Source: Gammaproteobacteria bacterium (lineage in GTDB: Bacteria; Pseudomonadota; Gammaproteobacteria; Enterobacterales; Neiellaceae). Taken from it: 64,000 nucleotides of DNA. A program made the position numbers and the translations under genes. Shown here piece by piece: positions 1 to 9,013 of this stretch. Below the pieces are notes generated by a model, which worked only from the letters and a program-made list of their open reading frames with translations, did not search any database and had not been told where the DNA came from. Location: the NCBI GenBank assembly GCA_017425245.1, contig JAFOOX010000022.1, forward strand, positions 62,001 through 126,000. Reading direction: 5' to 3'. Every line of letters starts with the position of its first letter. Within the stretch, counting starts at the first letter, position 1.

Positions 1-465
1 GTCGTTCAACCCCTCAAAAGCAAAACGTAGCAGCAGAAACAGCACCACTCCGGGAGCGCCAGCGGTGACGCCGTGCAGGTAGCCCTTGGCGACAGTCAGC
101 ATCGCTTCGTCTTGCACCTGCCAGGCCAGAACCAGGTGCAGCAGTGGAATGGCCAAGAGTACCAAGGCCAGCAAGGTGACGGCCAAGTAGAACCCTTGCC
201 ACAGCCAAGGGCCAATTTCGTTGAATCTGCCAGCGCCGTAGCGATAGGCGATAGTGGGCGGCATGGCCATCAAAATGCCCTGCAGCAGTAACAGCAATGG
301 AAACCAGACACTGACCGCCACTGCCACGCCAGCCAGATCCGTAGCCGACACTGCACCGGCCATCACCGTATCGGTAAAGGCCATCAGTGTTTGCGACAGT
401 TGGGCAACCAGCACCGGCCCGGCAAGGGCCAGCAGCTGTCGGGTTTCAGCGCGCCACGGCGGCAT
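1..465 (-). CDS. MATE family efflux transporter, N-terminal part (cut by window edge)
   Basis: Reading the minus strand from the ATG at 465 gives 155 codons that stay open to base 1, so the gene runs off the window. The protein begins MPPWRAETRQLLALAGPVLV and continues through a LVAQLSQTLMAFTDTVMAG segment typical of the first helix and loop of MATE Na+/H+-drug antiporters of the NorM/MdtK type. Three to four hydrophobic helices are visible. It should sit in the inner membrane and export cationic drugs; the substrate cannot be told from this fragment. About 78 nt separate it from the next gene upstream, which lies on the same strand. Confidence 0.85.
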   Translation of the reverse strand, partial: MPPWRAETRQLLALAGPVLVAQLSQTLMAFTDTVMAGAVSATDLAGVAVAVSVWFPLLLLLQGILMAMPPTIAYRYGAGRFNEIGPWLWQGFYLAVTLLALVLLAIPLLHLVLAWQVQDEAMLTVAKGYLHGVTAGAPGVVLFLLLRFAFEGLND

Positions 466-543
466 CGTTTACTTCTCGGTAAAAACGGGGAGACAAAACG
501 GGGCGCCATTGTAGCCTGCCAACCGCTGCGGCCAAGGTGGCGG

Positions 544-744
544 TCAGTAGATCTGCTCGTCATCGGCGTCCAGCTCGATTGCCAGCGCCCCCTCCGGTTG
601 TTGGCGCAGGTGGACGACAAATTCGGCACAGCAAGCTGGGCAGGATTCGTAGTAGTCCTGTTCGGCCACGCTCAGATCGATGGTCAGGGGGTAGTGATGG
701 CCACAGTGTGGGCAGGTCACCCGGCGCCAACTCAACCCTTCCAT
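544..744 (-). CDS. CPXCG motif-containing small cysteine-rich protein
   Basis: A 66-residue protein with two CPxC knuckles, CPHCG near residue 11 and CPACC near residue 36, matching the small CPXCG-motif family, which is thought to bind zinc and has no known function. The acidic C-terminus (ELDADDEQIY) is also usual for this family. It starts 13 nt inside the end of the fructosamine kinase gene, so the two are probably translationally coupled. Function is unknown; assignment rests on the two cysteine pairs and the size. Confidence 0.8.
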   Translation of the reverse strand: MEGLSWRRVTCPHCGHHYPLTIDLSVAEQDYYESCPACCAEFVVHLRQQPEGALAIELDADDEQIY

Positions 745-1619
745 GCCCCTTCCTCACAGGCCAGCAATCGCTTTAGCTGCTGCCGACAGTCCTCGACATA
801 GTGGCCACCGAATACCCGGGCGTGGTGGATTAGGTAGTACAGCTGATAAAGCTCCCGGCGCTCACCATGGTCGGCTGGCAAGGGTGCTACCGTTTCATAG
901 CCCTGATAGAAGGCATCGGGCAGGGGACCGAACAGCCGGCTCATGGCGATATCCACTTCACGATCACCGTAGTAGACCGCCGGATCGAAGATCACCGCCC
1001 GTTCGCCGCAAAAACCGAGATTGCCGCTCCACAGATCGCCATGTAGCAGTGAGGGTTTGGGTTGATGGTGGCGGAGCAGGGCGGCGGCGCAGTCGATCAG
1101 GGTGTCGATGTCGCCAAACAGCAATCCTTGTTCGGCCGCCAGTTCCAGCTGCCAACCAAGACGTTGCTCGGCAAAGAAGCGGTGCCAGTGTTTGTGCCAG
1201 CGGTTGGGCTGCAGGCTGGGGCCCAGATAGTTGTCATCGTCAAAGCCGTACATCGCCTGATCGCTGGCCAGGTGCAGGGTCGCCAGCTGGCGACCAAAGG
1301 TCTGCCAGCAGTTGACACCAGCATTACGCTGCAGATCCAGCCACTCCAGTGCGAGCAGTGGCTGGCCATCCACTTTGCCCTGGCCGACCACGGTCGGTGT
1401 GGCAATGCAGCCAGTTCTGGCCAGATGGGCCAAACCATCGGCCTCGGCGGTCAGATTCTCACCGTCACCGCTGCGGCTGATCTTGATAAACAGCGGTCGT
1501 TGGCCATTGTCGATGCGGTAGCAGTGGTGGTAGTCACCGCCGCCCAGGGCTTGATGGTTGCTGATCCGATAGGGGCTGCCGAGCCAGTCACTCAGCTGCA
1601 AAGCTATGGCGTTCCACAT
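732..1619 (-). CDS. Fructosamine kinase family protein
   Basis: Member of the fructosamine/ketosamine-3-kinase family (E. coli YniA type), which phosphorylates sugar adducts on protein amines so that they decompose. The kinase fold is visible: an N-terminal QALGGGDYHHCYRI loop, the catalytic LLHGDLWSGNLGF segment (D and N of the Brenner-type motif), and VIFDPAVYYGDREVDIA in place of DFG. I chose the ATG at 1619 because a GGAGG lies six bases upstream and E. coli YniA starts with the same MW(Q/N)AI; an upstream in-frame ATG at 1643 would add eight residues. Length is about 295 residues, as usual for the family. Confidence 0.9.
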   Translation of the reverse strand: MWNAIALQLSDWLGSPYRISNHQALGGGDYHHCYRIDNGQRPLFIKISRSGDGENLTAEADGLAHLARTGCIATPTVVGQGKVDGQPLLALEWLDLQRNAGVNCWQTFGRQLATLHLASDQAMYGFDDDNYLGPSLQPNRWHKHWHRFFAEQRLGWQLELAAEQGLLFGDIDTLIDCAAALLRHHQPKPSLLHGDLWSGNLGFCGERAVIFDPAVYYGDREVDIAMSRLFGPLPDAFYQGYETVAPLPADHGERRELYQLYYLIHHARVFGGHYVEDCRQQLKRLLACEEGAWKG

Positions 1620-1864
1620 GAGTTCCTCCGCTTGCGGGGTCATGCCTGCACAGTATGGGCGATGCTGGTTAAAGCGGTGGGCTGCTGGGCGATATCTTCT
1701 GATCTCAGGCGGCGATCTCGACGGTTAGCTCTGCTATATTGCCGCCCTCGCCCGGTTGGTAGCGGGCGGCCCAAACCAGCTGTTCCGGGGTTATCCCCCG
1801 TGCGGTTTATCTTTTGTGCATGTGGCACTTGGTAGGTGTCACCACTGTAAGTAAGGACAATTCC

Positions 1865-3793
1865 ATGCCTGTGATTACCTTGCCCGATGGCAGCCAGCGT
1901 GTTTTTGATGATGCCGTCAGCGTGCTGCAGGTGGCTCAAGCCATTGGCGCCGGTCTGGCCAAAGCCTGCATTGCCGGCCGCGTGAATGGCCAGCTGGTGG
2001 ACGCCTGCGACCTGATCACCAGCGATGCCAACTTGTCGATCATCACCAGTCGCGATTCCGATGGCCTCGATATCATTCGCCACTCCTGCGCCCATTTGCT
2101 CGGCCATGCCATCAAGCAGCTTTATCCTGAGTGCAAGATGGCCATCGGTCCGGTAATCGAAAACGGCTTCTACTACGACATCGATCTGCCCCATGCCCTT
2201 AGTCAGGAGGAGCTGGATGCGCTGGAAAAGCGCATGCACGAGCTGGCTGAGCGCAACTATGAAGTGATCAAGAAAAAGGTCAGCTGGCAGGAGGCTCGCG
2301 ATACTTTCGCGGCCCGCGGCGAGAGCTACAAAATGGCGATCCTTGATGAGGATATTGCCCGCGATGCCCAGCCGGGGCTCTATCACCACGAAGAATACAT
2401 CGACATGTGCCGCGGTCCGCACGTGCCGAATATGCGCTTTTGTCACCATTTCAAGCTGATGCGTACCTCGGGTGCCTACTGGCGCGGTGATAGCAAGAAC
2501 AAGATGCTGCAGCGCATCTACGGCACCGCCTGGGGTGACAAGAAAGAGCTGGCAGCATACCTGCACCGTCTTGAAGAAGCTGAGAAGCGCGACCATCGCA
2601 AGATTGGCAAGGCGCTGGATCTGTTCCATTGGCAGGAAGAAGCGCCCGGCATGGTGTTCTGGCACACCCCCGGCTGGACCATCTTCAAGGAGCTTGAAGG
2701 CTTCATGCGCGGCCAGTTGGCCCGTTTCGACTACGAAGAGGTGCGCGCACCGCTGATCCTCGATCTGACCATGTGGGAACGGTCAGGCCATTGGGGCAAG
2801 TACAAGGACAACATGTTCACCACGGCTTCGGAAAAGCGCGATTACGCGGTCAAGCCGATGAACTGTCCCGGTCACGTGCAGATCTTCAACCAAGGGCTGA
2901 AGTCCTATCGCGATCTGCCGCTGCGCATGGCCGAGTTCGGCATGGTTCATCGCAATGAACCTTCAGGCTCGCTCCACGGGCTGATGCGGGTGCGCTGTTT
3001 CACTCAAGACGACGCCCATGTGTTCTGTACCGAAGATCAGATCCTGGATGAAGTGACCAGCTGCATCAAGATGGTGTTCGACACCTACAAAACCTTCGGT
3101 TTCAATGATGTTGCAATCAAGCTCTCGACCCGTCCGGAACAGCGGGTGGGCAGTGACGAGGTGTGGGATAAATCTGAAGCCGCGCTGGCTGAAGCGCTCA
3201 AGGCCAATGGATTGGCCTTCGATCTGCAGCCGGGCGAAGGGGCGTTTTACGGTCCCAAGATTGAGTTCACCCTGCATGATTGCCTTGGCCGTGCCTGGCA
3301 GTGTGGCACCATCCAGCTCGATTTCTCGATGCCCGGTCGCCTCGGCGCCTACTACATCGGTGAAGATGGCGAGAAGCATGAACCGGTGATGATCCATCGG
3401 GCCATTCTCGGCTCGCTGGAGCGTTTCATCGGCATTCTCATTGAGCACTATGCCGGATTCCTGCCCAGCTGGATCGCGCCGGTACAGGTTAAGGTGCTCA
3501 ATATCACCGATAACCAGGCCAGTTACGTCAAGCAGGTGGTCGCCCAACTGCGTGCCGCTGGCATCCGCGTTGAAGCGGACTTGAGAAATGAGAAGATTGG
3601 CTTTAAAATCCGCGAGCACACGCTCAGGCGCGTTCCTTACCTTCTCGTCGTTGGCGATAAAGAGATGGCCAATGGCGAGGTAGCCGTGCGTACTCGCCGT
3701 GGTAAGGACCTTGGTGTCATGCCGCTGGATGGCTTTGTCCAACAGCTGCTTACCGAGATCAACGCCAAGCAGATTGAAACCTTGGAGGAATAA
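1865..3793 (+). CDS. thrS: Threonine--tRNA ligase
   Basis: Class II threonyl-tRNA synthetase of 642 residues, the same length as the E. coli enzyme. In order: TGS domain (1-61, [11 protein letters not shown]), second additional domain with editing HxxxH ([10 protein letters not shown]), catalytic core, and anticodon-binding C-terminus. The zinc ligands are present: Cys in KPMNCPGHV, His in [11 protein letters not shown] and His in [10 protein letters not shown]. The start is the ATG at 1865 with AAGGA at 1853-1857; the reading frame is open further upstream but that sequence is not family-like. It heads the thrS-infC-rpmI-rplT operon. I could not recognise an E. coli-like autoregulatory leader. 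Confidence 0.98.
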   Translation: MPVITLPDGSQRVFDDAVSVLQVAQAIGAGLAKACIAGRVNGQLVDACDLITSDANLSIITSRDSDGLDIIRHSCAHLLGHAIKQLYPECKMAIGPVIENGFYYDIDLPHALSQEELDALEKRMHELAERNYEVIKKKVSWQEARDTFAARGESYKMAILDEDIARDAQPGLYHHEEYIDMCRGPHVPNMRFCHHFKLMRTSGAYWRGDSKNKMLQRIYGTAWGDKKELAAYLHRLEEAEKRDHRKIGKALDLFHWQEEAPGMVFWHTPGWTIFKELEGFMRGQLARFDYEEVRAPLILDLTMWERSGHWGKYKDNMFTTASEKRDYAVKPMNCPGHVQIFNQGLKSYRDLPLRMAEFGMVHRNEPSGSLHGLMRVRCFTQDDAHVFCTEDQILDEVTSCIKMVFDTYKTFGFNDVAIKLSTRPEQRVGSDEVWDKSEAALAEALKANGLAFDLQPGEGAFYGPKIEFTLHDCLGRAWQCGTIQLDFSMPGRLGAYYIGEDGEKHEPVMIHRAILGSLERFIGILIEHYAGFLPSWIAPVQVKVLNITDNQASYVKQVVAQLRAAGIRVEADLRNEKIGFKIREHTLRRVPYLLVVGDKEMANGEVAVRTRRGKDLGVMPLDGFVQQLLTEINAKQIETLEE

Positions 3794-3798
3794 CTATT
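3784..3798 (+). promoter_or_regulatory. infC ribosome binding site and AUU start codon
   Basis: GGAGG at 3784-3788 lies inside the last codons of thrS, followed by the thrS stop TAA (3791-3793) and the AUU start of infC at 3796. AUU initiation is the known basis of IF3 autoregulation: IF3 discriminates against its own non-canonical start. The arrangement is conserved with enterobacteria. Confidence 0.85.
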
Positions 3799-4353
3799 AA
3801 AGGTCGTGACGAAACCCCGCGTGGCAGCGCTCCTGCCAACAAGGGAAAAAACCGTATCAACGGAGAGATCCGCGCCCGTGAAGTCCGTCTGATCGGCGCG
3901 GAAGGCGAGCAGCTCGGGGTCGTGTCCCTGCGTCAGGCCCTGTTCAGCGCTGAAGAAGCGGGTCTGGATCTGGTCGAGATCAGCCCGACTGCTGAGCCGC
4001 CCGTCTGCAAAATCATGGATTTTGGCCGGTTCGTCTACGAGAAGAGCAAAGCTCAGAAAGAGCAGCGCAAGAAAACCAAACAGATCCAGGTGAAGGAAGT
4101 CAAATTCCGCCCTGGCACGGATGAAGGCGATTACCAGGTAAAACTACGCAACCTGCGTCGCTTTCTGGAAGAAGGGGACAAAACCAAAGTCACGCTGCGT
4201 TTTCGCGGTCGTGAAATGGCCCACCAGGAACTTGGCATTGAGCTCTTGACTCGCATCAAGAACGACCTTGCCGAGATGGCCGTGGTGGAATCGTTCCCGT
4301 ACCAAGCGGAAGGGCGCCAGATGATTATGGTGCTCGCCCCCGCCAAGAAGTGA
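3796..4353 (+). CDS. infC: Translation initiation factor IF-3 (AUU start)
   Basis: Translating from AUU at 3796 gives 185 residues beginning (M)[18 protein letters not shown] and then [20 protein letters not shown], the conserved IF3 N-domain start. An ATG- or GTG-only start would begin around 3922 and lose about 42 residues of that domain. The C-domain ([17 protein letters not shown]) is intact. IF3 binds the 30S subunit, prevents 50S joining and proofreads the initiator tRNA. The gene lies two bases after thrS and is probably autoregulated through the AUU codon. Confidence 0.96.
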   Translation: MKGRDETPRGSAPANKGKNRINGEIRAREVRLIGAEGEQLGVVSLRQALFSAEEAGLDLVEISPTAEPPVCKIMDFGRFVYEKSKAQKEQRKKTKQIQVKEVKFRPGTDEGDYQVKLRNLRRFLEEGDKTKVTLRFRGREMAHQELGIELLTRIKNDLAEMAVVESFPYQAEGRQMIMVLAPAKK

Positions 4354-4417
4354 GTCAGGCACCCAAGTGACGCAAGTCCGCCTGGCCATGTGTAACCACA
4401 ATGCGGAGTAAGCAGTA

Positions 4418-4615
4418 ATGCCGAAGCAAAAAACCAACCGCGGTGCTGCCAAGCGCTTCAAGAAAACCGGCTCTGGCGGTTTCAAGCGCAAGCAGTCTCA
4501 CCTGCGTCACATCCTCACCAAGAAGAGCTCGAAGCGTAAGCGTCAGCTCGGTCCCAAGACTATGGTTAGCGCGTCCGATCAGGCCCGCGTTGAACGTTGT
4601 CTGCCGCACGCTTAA
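4418..4615 (+). CDS. rpmI: 50S ribosomal protein L35
   Basis: A 65-residue basic protein, [18 protein letters not shown] onward, full length for L35, with the conserved [11 protein letters not shown] and KRKRQL stretches. It lies 64 nt after infC and 16 nt before rplT, the conserved order in bacteria. In E. coli this pair is repressed by L20 binding to an mRNA structure upstream of rpmI; I could not confirm that structure here by eye. Confidence 0.98.
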   Translation: MPKQKTNRGAAKRFKKTGSGGFKRKQSHLRHILTKKSSKRKRQLGPKTMVSASDQARVERCLPHA

Positions 4616-4631
4616 GGGGAGGATGTAGATA

Positions 4632-4991
4632 ATGGCTCGAGTAAAACGTGGTGTGATCGCGCGCGCGCGTCACAAAAAAGTTCTGGATCGTGCAAAGGGC
4701 TATTACGGTGCCCGCAGTCGTGTCTATCGCGTTGCCTTCCAGGCCGTGATCAAGGCCGGCCAGTATGCGTACCGCGACCGCCGTCAGAAAAAACGCCAGT
4801 TCCGTCAGCTGTGGATTGCCCGTATCAACGCCGCTGCGCGTCAGAACGGTCTCTCTTACAGCCGCTTTATGGATGGTCTGAAAAAGGCGTCCATTGAGAT
4901 CGATCGTAAGGTGCTGGCGGATATCGCCGTGCACGACCAGACCGCCTTCACCGCGCTTGTCGGTCAGGCCAAGGTTGCTCTGACCAAATAA
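4632..4991 (+). CDS. rplT: 50S ribosomal protein L20
   Basis: A 119-residue basic protein, [18 protein letters not shown] onward, with the L20 signature [20 protein letters not shown] and the C-terminal RNA-binding globular part. L20 is an early 23S rRNA assembly protein and a translational repressor of its own operon. Last gene of the thrS-infC-rpmI-rplT block; a strong terminator follows 29 nt downstream. Confidence 0.98.
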   Translation: MARVKRGVIARARHKKVLDRAKGYYGARSRVYRVAFQAVIKAGQYAYRDRRQKKRQFRQLWIARINAAARQNGLSYSRFMDGLKKASIEIDRKVLADIAVHDQTAFTALVGQAKVALTK

Positions 4992-5019
4992 GGTTGGAGG
5001 CCCGATCGGGTTGATTGAA

Positions 5020-5056
5020 ACGGGAAGTGCTTCGGCACTTCCCGTTTGTTTTTGTG
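5020..5056 (+). terminator. Rho-independent terminator of the rplT operon
   Basis: A stem of AACGGGAAGTGC and GCACTTCCCGTT with a TTCG tetraloop, followed by TGTTTTTGT. UUCG-capped GC stem plus a U-run is a classic intrinsic terminator, placed 29 nt after the rplT stop codon. Confidence 0.92.
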
Positions 5057-5087
5057 TCAACTGTTAGCCGCTCTGTGAGGTTTGCCC

Positions 5088-5861
5088 ATGCTCATTGACT
5101 CCCACTGCCATCTCGACATGCTGACGCCGGTCAAAGAGAGCGGATCTGTGGCGACCGTTGTGGCCCAGGCTGCAGCGGCAGGGGTCAACCATCTGCTCTG
5201 TATCGGCGTGACCCTTGAGGCCTTTCCGGCGATGAAAGCGCTGTGTGCGAACTACCCACAGATCTCGCTGTCGGTCGGCGTTCATCCGCTGCACGACGAG
5301 GGGGCCTGGGATCAGCCGACTGCCCTAGCGTTGGCGGGTGATCCCCAGGTGGTGGCGATCGGTGAAACCGGTCTCGACTATTTCTATGCCCCGGCCACCC
5401 GCGAGCGTCAGCAACAGTACTTTGCTGAACATGTGCGGCTGGCCCGGCAGGTTGGCAAGCCACTGATCATCCACACTCGCGATGCGCGTGCCGACACCTT
5501 GGCGATCCTGCGCGATGAGCAGGCGCAAGAGGTGGGCGGTGTGTTGCACTGCTTTACCGAAGATTGGCCGACCGCCAAGGCGGCGATGGATCTCGGCTTC
5601 TATATCTCGATTTCCGGCATCGTGACTTTTCGCAACGCCGATGCCCTGCGCGAGGTGGTGCGCCAGATCCCTCTCGACAGGTTGTTGGTCGAAACCGACA
5701 GTCCCTATCTGACGCCGGTCCCCCATCGTGGCCGGGAAAACACGCCTGCCTATGTACGTGACGTAGCAGCCTTTGTGGCGTCACTTAAAGGCGTGGCACC
5801 TGAGGCTCTGGCCGCTCAAACCAGCGCCAATTTCCGCGCTCTGTTCAACGTCGGCGGTTAA
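5088..5861 (+). CDS. TatD family metal-dependent hydrolase (YcfH-like)
   Basis: A 257-residue TatD-family DNase/hydrolase. Metal-binding residues are visible: DSHCHLD at 4-10, a GETGLDYF segment near 90, IIHTRDA near 125, LHCFTE near 150, and the terminal VETDSPYLTPVPHRGRENTP block. The start is the ATG at 5088 with GTGAGG seven bases upstream; a TTG two codons earlier is less likely. A paralogue of the YjjV type lies at 37708. Its stop codon shares the TTAA at 5858-5861 with the convergent gene. Confidence 0.92.
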   Translation: MLIDSHCHLDMLTPVKESGSVATVVAQAAAAGVNHLLCIGVTLEAFPAMKALCANYPQISLSVGVHPLHDEGAWDQPTALALAGDPQVVAIGETGLDYFYAPATRERQQQYFAEHVRLARQVGKPLIIHTRDARADTLAILRDEQAQEVGGVLHCFTEDWPTAKAAMDLGFYISISGIVTFRNADALREVVRQIPLDRLLVETDSPYLTPVPHRGRENTPAYVRDVAAFVASLKGVAPEALAAQTSANFRALFNVGG

Positions 5862-7276
5862 CTGCTGGCAGTGGGTACTTTGGCTGTGGCTGGCTGATGA
5901 TACTGGTCGATCAGTTTCTGTAGCTTGTCGCGGTTGGTAACGTCGCCAATCTGCAGCAGCAGCACCTCCAGATCAGTCATGATGCGCCCGCTCAGCCGCG
6001 CCGCCTGTTCTCGTTGACCAAGCGCTTCGGCCAGTTTGCGCTCGGTCTGTTCAAGTTGTCGCTGACGATCCTCCTGCTCTGCCTTGAGGTTGTGATAATC
6101 GCGCAACCGGCTGTTAAACTCCTTCAGCTGGTTTTGCATCTCTACCACTTTGGCCGCTGCTTGTTGCTGTTTCTGGGTCATCTCGCTACGTGTGGCAAGC
6201 AGTTGTGCTTCAAGTTCCCCCATCGCCTGCTGGGCAGTTTCCAGCGCTGAACTGAGATCGCCGATCTCGATGTCGCGCTCCACCAGCCGTCCCTGCACGT
6301 CGCTCACTTCAGCCTGAAGTCGCTGCAGTTCGGCGCTTGTTCCTTCATCGGCATCCGCTTTTGTGGCCTGCAGGGCAAGCTGCTCTTCCAGTGCAGCCAC
6401 ACGTGCGAGCGCATCTTGTTCGACCGTTACCAGCTGTTGTTGCAACTGGTTTACCCGCTGCGCGCTTGTTTCGGCGTGTTGGCGCTGGGCTGTCAGTTGC
6501 GCCTCAACAGTTGCCAGTGCTTGCTCGTGTTGCTGCTGACTGAGCGTCAACTCGCTGTTGCGGCTGGACAGCAGTTGCTCCAAGCGAGCGATTTCCCCGT
6601 CTTTTTGGGTCAGTAGGGCTTGATGCTGTTCCTCTTCAGAACCATCTCTATTTGTCAGTTCGTTCAGTGACTGCTTGAGCTGAGCGATCTCGCGCTGTTG
6701 CTCTCCCACTGTTTCCTGGTACTTCTTGCGTACTGCTTCCAGCGATTTGTTGAGTTGATAGATTTCGGCCTTGGCCGCTTCAAACTGCTTGTGATATTGC
6801 TCCGACTGGGCTTTTTCGTTGGCGGCGTTGTCCTGCAGCATACGGGTGTTGAGCTGGGCGGACTTGAGGGTTGCGATTTCGATACGTGTTTTGCCGAGCT
6901 GTTTCTGCAGGGTCTGCTCGGCCACAATGCGCGCCTTGAGCTGCTGATCGGTGGCCTGCAGCTGCTTCTTGAGGGCGATGATCTCGTGGCGGGCGTCGGC
7001 GGGCAGGGCCGCAGTTGGCGTGCCTTGATGCTCAGCAGCCAGCTGCACGGCCTGTTGCCACAGGGCTGCTGCCGCAGCAATCAGGCCAGGCGGTAGTTGT
7101 TCTTCGGTCGTGTCTGGCTCGGCCCGTAATACCGCTTCCAGCGCTGGCTGGCTGAGACCTGCTTGCTCGCCGAGCTTGGCCAAGGTGGCGCCATCAACAT
7201 GGCTGAGTAGGCGACGGGCGTCGCCGAGCAGATCGGCGGTTGATGCCTGTGGCTGCTGTGCGGTGACCTCTGACAT
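5858..7276 (-). CDS. Coiled-coil protein of unknown function
   Basis: About 472 residues, very rich in Gln, Glu, Ala and Leu. A helical, non-coiled-coil N-terminal part (residues 1-100, with LLSHVDGATLAKLGEQAGLS) is followed by some 320 residues of near-continuous heptad repeats and a short C-terminal segment (LLLQIGDVTNRDKLQKLIDQ). There is no signal peptide or membrane segment, so it is cytoplasmic. ATG at 7276 has a GGAG nine bases upstream; a TTG two codons earlier is possible. I do not recognise the family. The composition resembles structural or polar-organising coiled-coil proteins, but this is not evidence of function. Confidence 0.8.
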   Translation of the reverse strand: MSEVTAQQPQASTADLLGDARRLLSHVDGATLAKLGEQAGLSQPALEAVLRAEPDTTEEQLPPGLIAAAAALWQQAVQLAAEHQGTPTAALPADARHEIIALKKQLQATDQQLKARIVAEQTLQKQLGKTRIEIATLKSAQLNTRMLQDNAANEKAQSEQYHKQFEAAKAEIYQLNKSLEAVRKKYQETVGEQQREIAQLKQSLNELTNRDGSEEEQHQALLTQKDGEIARLEQLLSSRNSELTLSQQQHEQALATVEAQLTAQRQHAETSAQRVNQLQQQLVTVEQDALARVAALEEQLALQATKADADEGTSAELQRLQAEVSDVQGRLVERDIEIGDLSSALETAQQAMGELEAQLLATRSEMTQKQQQAAAKVVEMQNQLKEFNSRLRDYHNLKAEQEDRQRQLEQTERKLAEALGQREQAARLSGRIMTDLEVLLLQIGDVTNRDKLQKLIDQYHQPATAKVPTASS

Positions 7277-7403
7277 ACGCAACTCCGTGACTGCAAACGC
7301 AATAGCGCTGCTTGATTGGGGCTAATGGTAGCGGTCAACGGGCCTTCTGTACCGCTGCTGCGGTTGCGAACTGCTAGCCCCCTCACAGTTGTGGTTATGC
7401 GAG

Positions 7404-7442
7404 ACAAAAAAAGCCCGGAACCAGTCCGCACTGTCCCGGGCT
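7404..7442 (-). terminator. Rho-independent terminator downstream of rsmF
   Basis: On the minus strand AGCCCGG pairs with CCGGGCT across a loop of about 16 nt, followed by TTTTTTTGTC. It lies 74 nt past the rsmF stop and is oriented to end that transcript before the next minus-strand gene. Confidence 0.8.
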
Positions 7443-7515
7443 ATGGGCAAGGGCCCTTGGGCAGGGCCGGAAACGTCAAATGTCTACAACACAGTCGGTC
7501 AAACGTGAGTGTAGT

Positions 7516-8973
7516 TCAGCTGTCATGATCGGCAATGGTGGTTTGGCGCACCCGATCCCGGGGTAAGCGGTTGCGCAACCGTCCTTGGGCGGCCCGCGCC
7601 AGCCCTAACGGTAACCCCTGGTAGCAGAGCAGCCAGTCGCCTTTGCGGCCCGCATCATCCTCGATGTCCTGGCCGGCAAGAAAAGCCCGGGCCTGTTCGC
7701 CATTCACCGCGATGCGGCGCTGCAGCAGGGGCGCGAAAACGATGGCGGCATCGTGATCCAGCCGCAATTCGCGACCGTGAATTTCGCCGATCTTGAGGCC
7801 CGGCCGGTTGGTCAACAGCCGGCCCAGCAGGTCGCGTGCCGCTTCAGGAAACAACCAGATGGTGCCATCCCGTTGCCAGTAGTCGCCCTCAGGTAGTGAC
7901 AGCTGCTGGCTGTCGGCTGCCAGCTGGCGACATTGGAGCTGCTCTTTGGCAGAGAGCGGTTGATAGGGAAAACGGGGCGATAAGCGAGCTTCCGTCCGTG
8001 GCTGTTGCGCTGCATCGGCAGCTTTGCTCAGGGCCGCGACAAAAAAGCCCTCGGCATCAAAACGGTGAGGCCAGATCTTGAGATGACCCTGAGGGTGATG
8101 AATGGCCGCCAGCTGCGGCCATAGCGGTCGCAGATCATGGCGCTCGGCGTCACCATGGTCAGCACAGAACCGGTCGATCAGCTGTTCGTTCTCCAGGGTG
8201 TTGAGGCTGCAGGTGGAATAGACCAGCAGCCCGCCGGGGCGCAGTGCCTTGAAGGCACTCTCCAGTAGCCGGCGTTGGGTGGCTACCAGTTCATGGATGG
8301 CAGGCAGCGACCAGTTGGCAAAGGCCTTGGCATCCTTGCGGATGGTGCCCTCGCCGGAGCAGGGAGCGTCCAGCAGAATGGCATCGAACCAGTCGGGAAG
8401 AGCGTTGCCGATGATGGCACCATCATGGTTGGTAAGGATCGTGTTGCCGACACCGCAGCGGCTGAGGTTGGTGTAAAGCGCCTTGAGCCGGCTTGCCGCA
8501 AACTCATTGGCCACCAGCGTGCCGTTGCCAGCCAACCAGCTGCCCAGCTGAGTGGTCTTGGAACCCGGGGCAGCGGCCATATCCAGCACCCGGGCTGGCG
8601 TTGACGGGCCATGCTGCTGGTGCCACAGCCGTTGCAGCACCGCGACTGGCAGCATGGAGCTGGCCTCCTGAATGTAAAATCCGCCAGCCACATGCTCAAG
8701 GGCGTTGCCCGGCGATTCTTCGCCCGTCAGCCAGTAACCGTCGTCGCACCAGGGAATCGGCTGTAATTGCCAGCCATGACCCGCAGCGATCTCACCATGG
8801 CGTTCGGCGGATGTCGTCAGCCTGTTGAACCTGATACTCTTTTTTGGTGGTTGAGCACAGGCATCAAGAAACGCCTGATGTTCGTTGGTGGCCAGCAGTT
8901 GCGGCAGATAGTCGATGAACCCGGCAGAGAGGGATAGCGGTGCAGACACATCAGGCTCCAGCAAACACGCCAT
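7516..8973 (-). CDS. rsmF: 16S rRNA (cytosine(1407)-C(5))-methyltransferase RsmF
   Basis: A 485-residue m5C methyltransferase of the Nol1/Nop2/Sun family that aligns along its whole length with E. coli RsmF. SAM-binding segment RVLDMAAAPGSKTTQL, catalytic LLDAPCSGEGTIRKD (releasing Cys) and YSTCSLNTLENE (nucleophile Cys), then a C-terminal PUA-like extension (LGLARAAQGRLRNRLPRDRV). N-terminal PPKKSIRFNRL and FYIQEASSMLPV are typical of RsmF rather than RsmB. It modifies C1407 of 16S rRNA in the 30S subunit. Divergent from the gene at 9014 with a 40-nt spacer. Confidence 0.93.
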   Translation of the reverse strand: MACLLEPDVSAPLSLSAGFIDYLPQLLATNEHQAFLDACAQPPKKSIRFNRLTTSAERHGEIAAGHGWQLQPIPWCDDGYWLTGEESPGNALEHVAGGFYIQEASSMLPVAVLQRLWHQQHGPSTPARVLDMAAAPGSKTTQLGSWLAGNGTLVANEFAASRLKALYTNLSRCGVGNTILTNHDGAIIGNALPDWFDAILLDAPCSGEGTIRKDAKAFANWSLPAIHELVATQRRLLESAFKALRPGGLLVYSTCSLNTLENEQLIDRFCADHGDAERHDLRPLWPQLAAIHHPQGHLKIWPHRFDAEGFFVAALSKAADAAQQPRTEARLSPRFPYQPLSAKEQLQCRQLAADSQQLSLPEGDYWQRDGTIWLFPEAARDLLGRLLTNRPGLKIGEIHGRELRLDHDAAIVFAPLLQRRIAVNGEQARAFLAGQDIEDDAGRKGDWLLCYQGLPLGLARAAQGRLRNRLPRDRVRQTTIADHDS

Positions 8974-9013
8974 CGGCGGCGGCCAAGTCTAGCATGGCGC
9001 TGGCACCATCCCG

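Noticed and set aside
1640-2665. Minus-strand open frame of 341 codons opposite thrS
   Set aside because: Shadow of a high-GC coding frame; thrS is certain and the antisense product resembles nothing.
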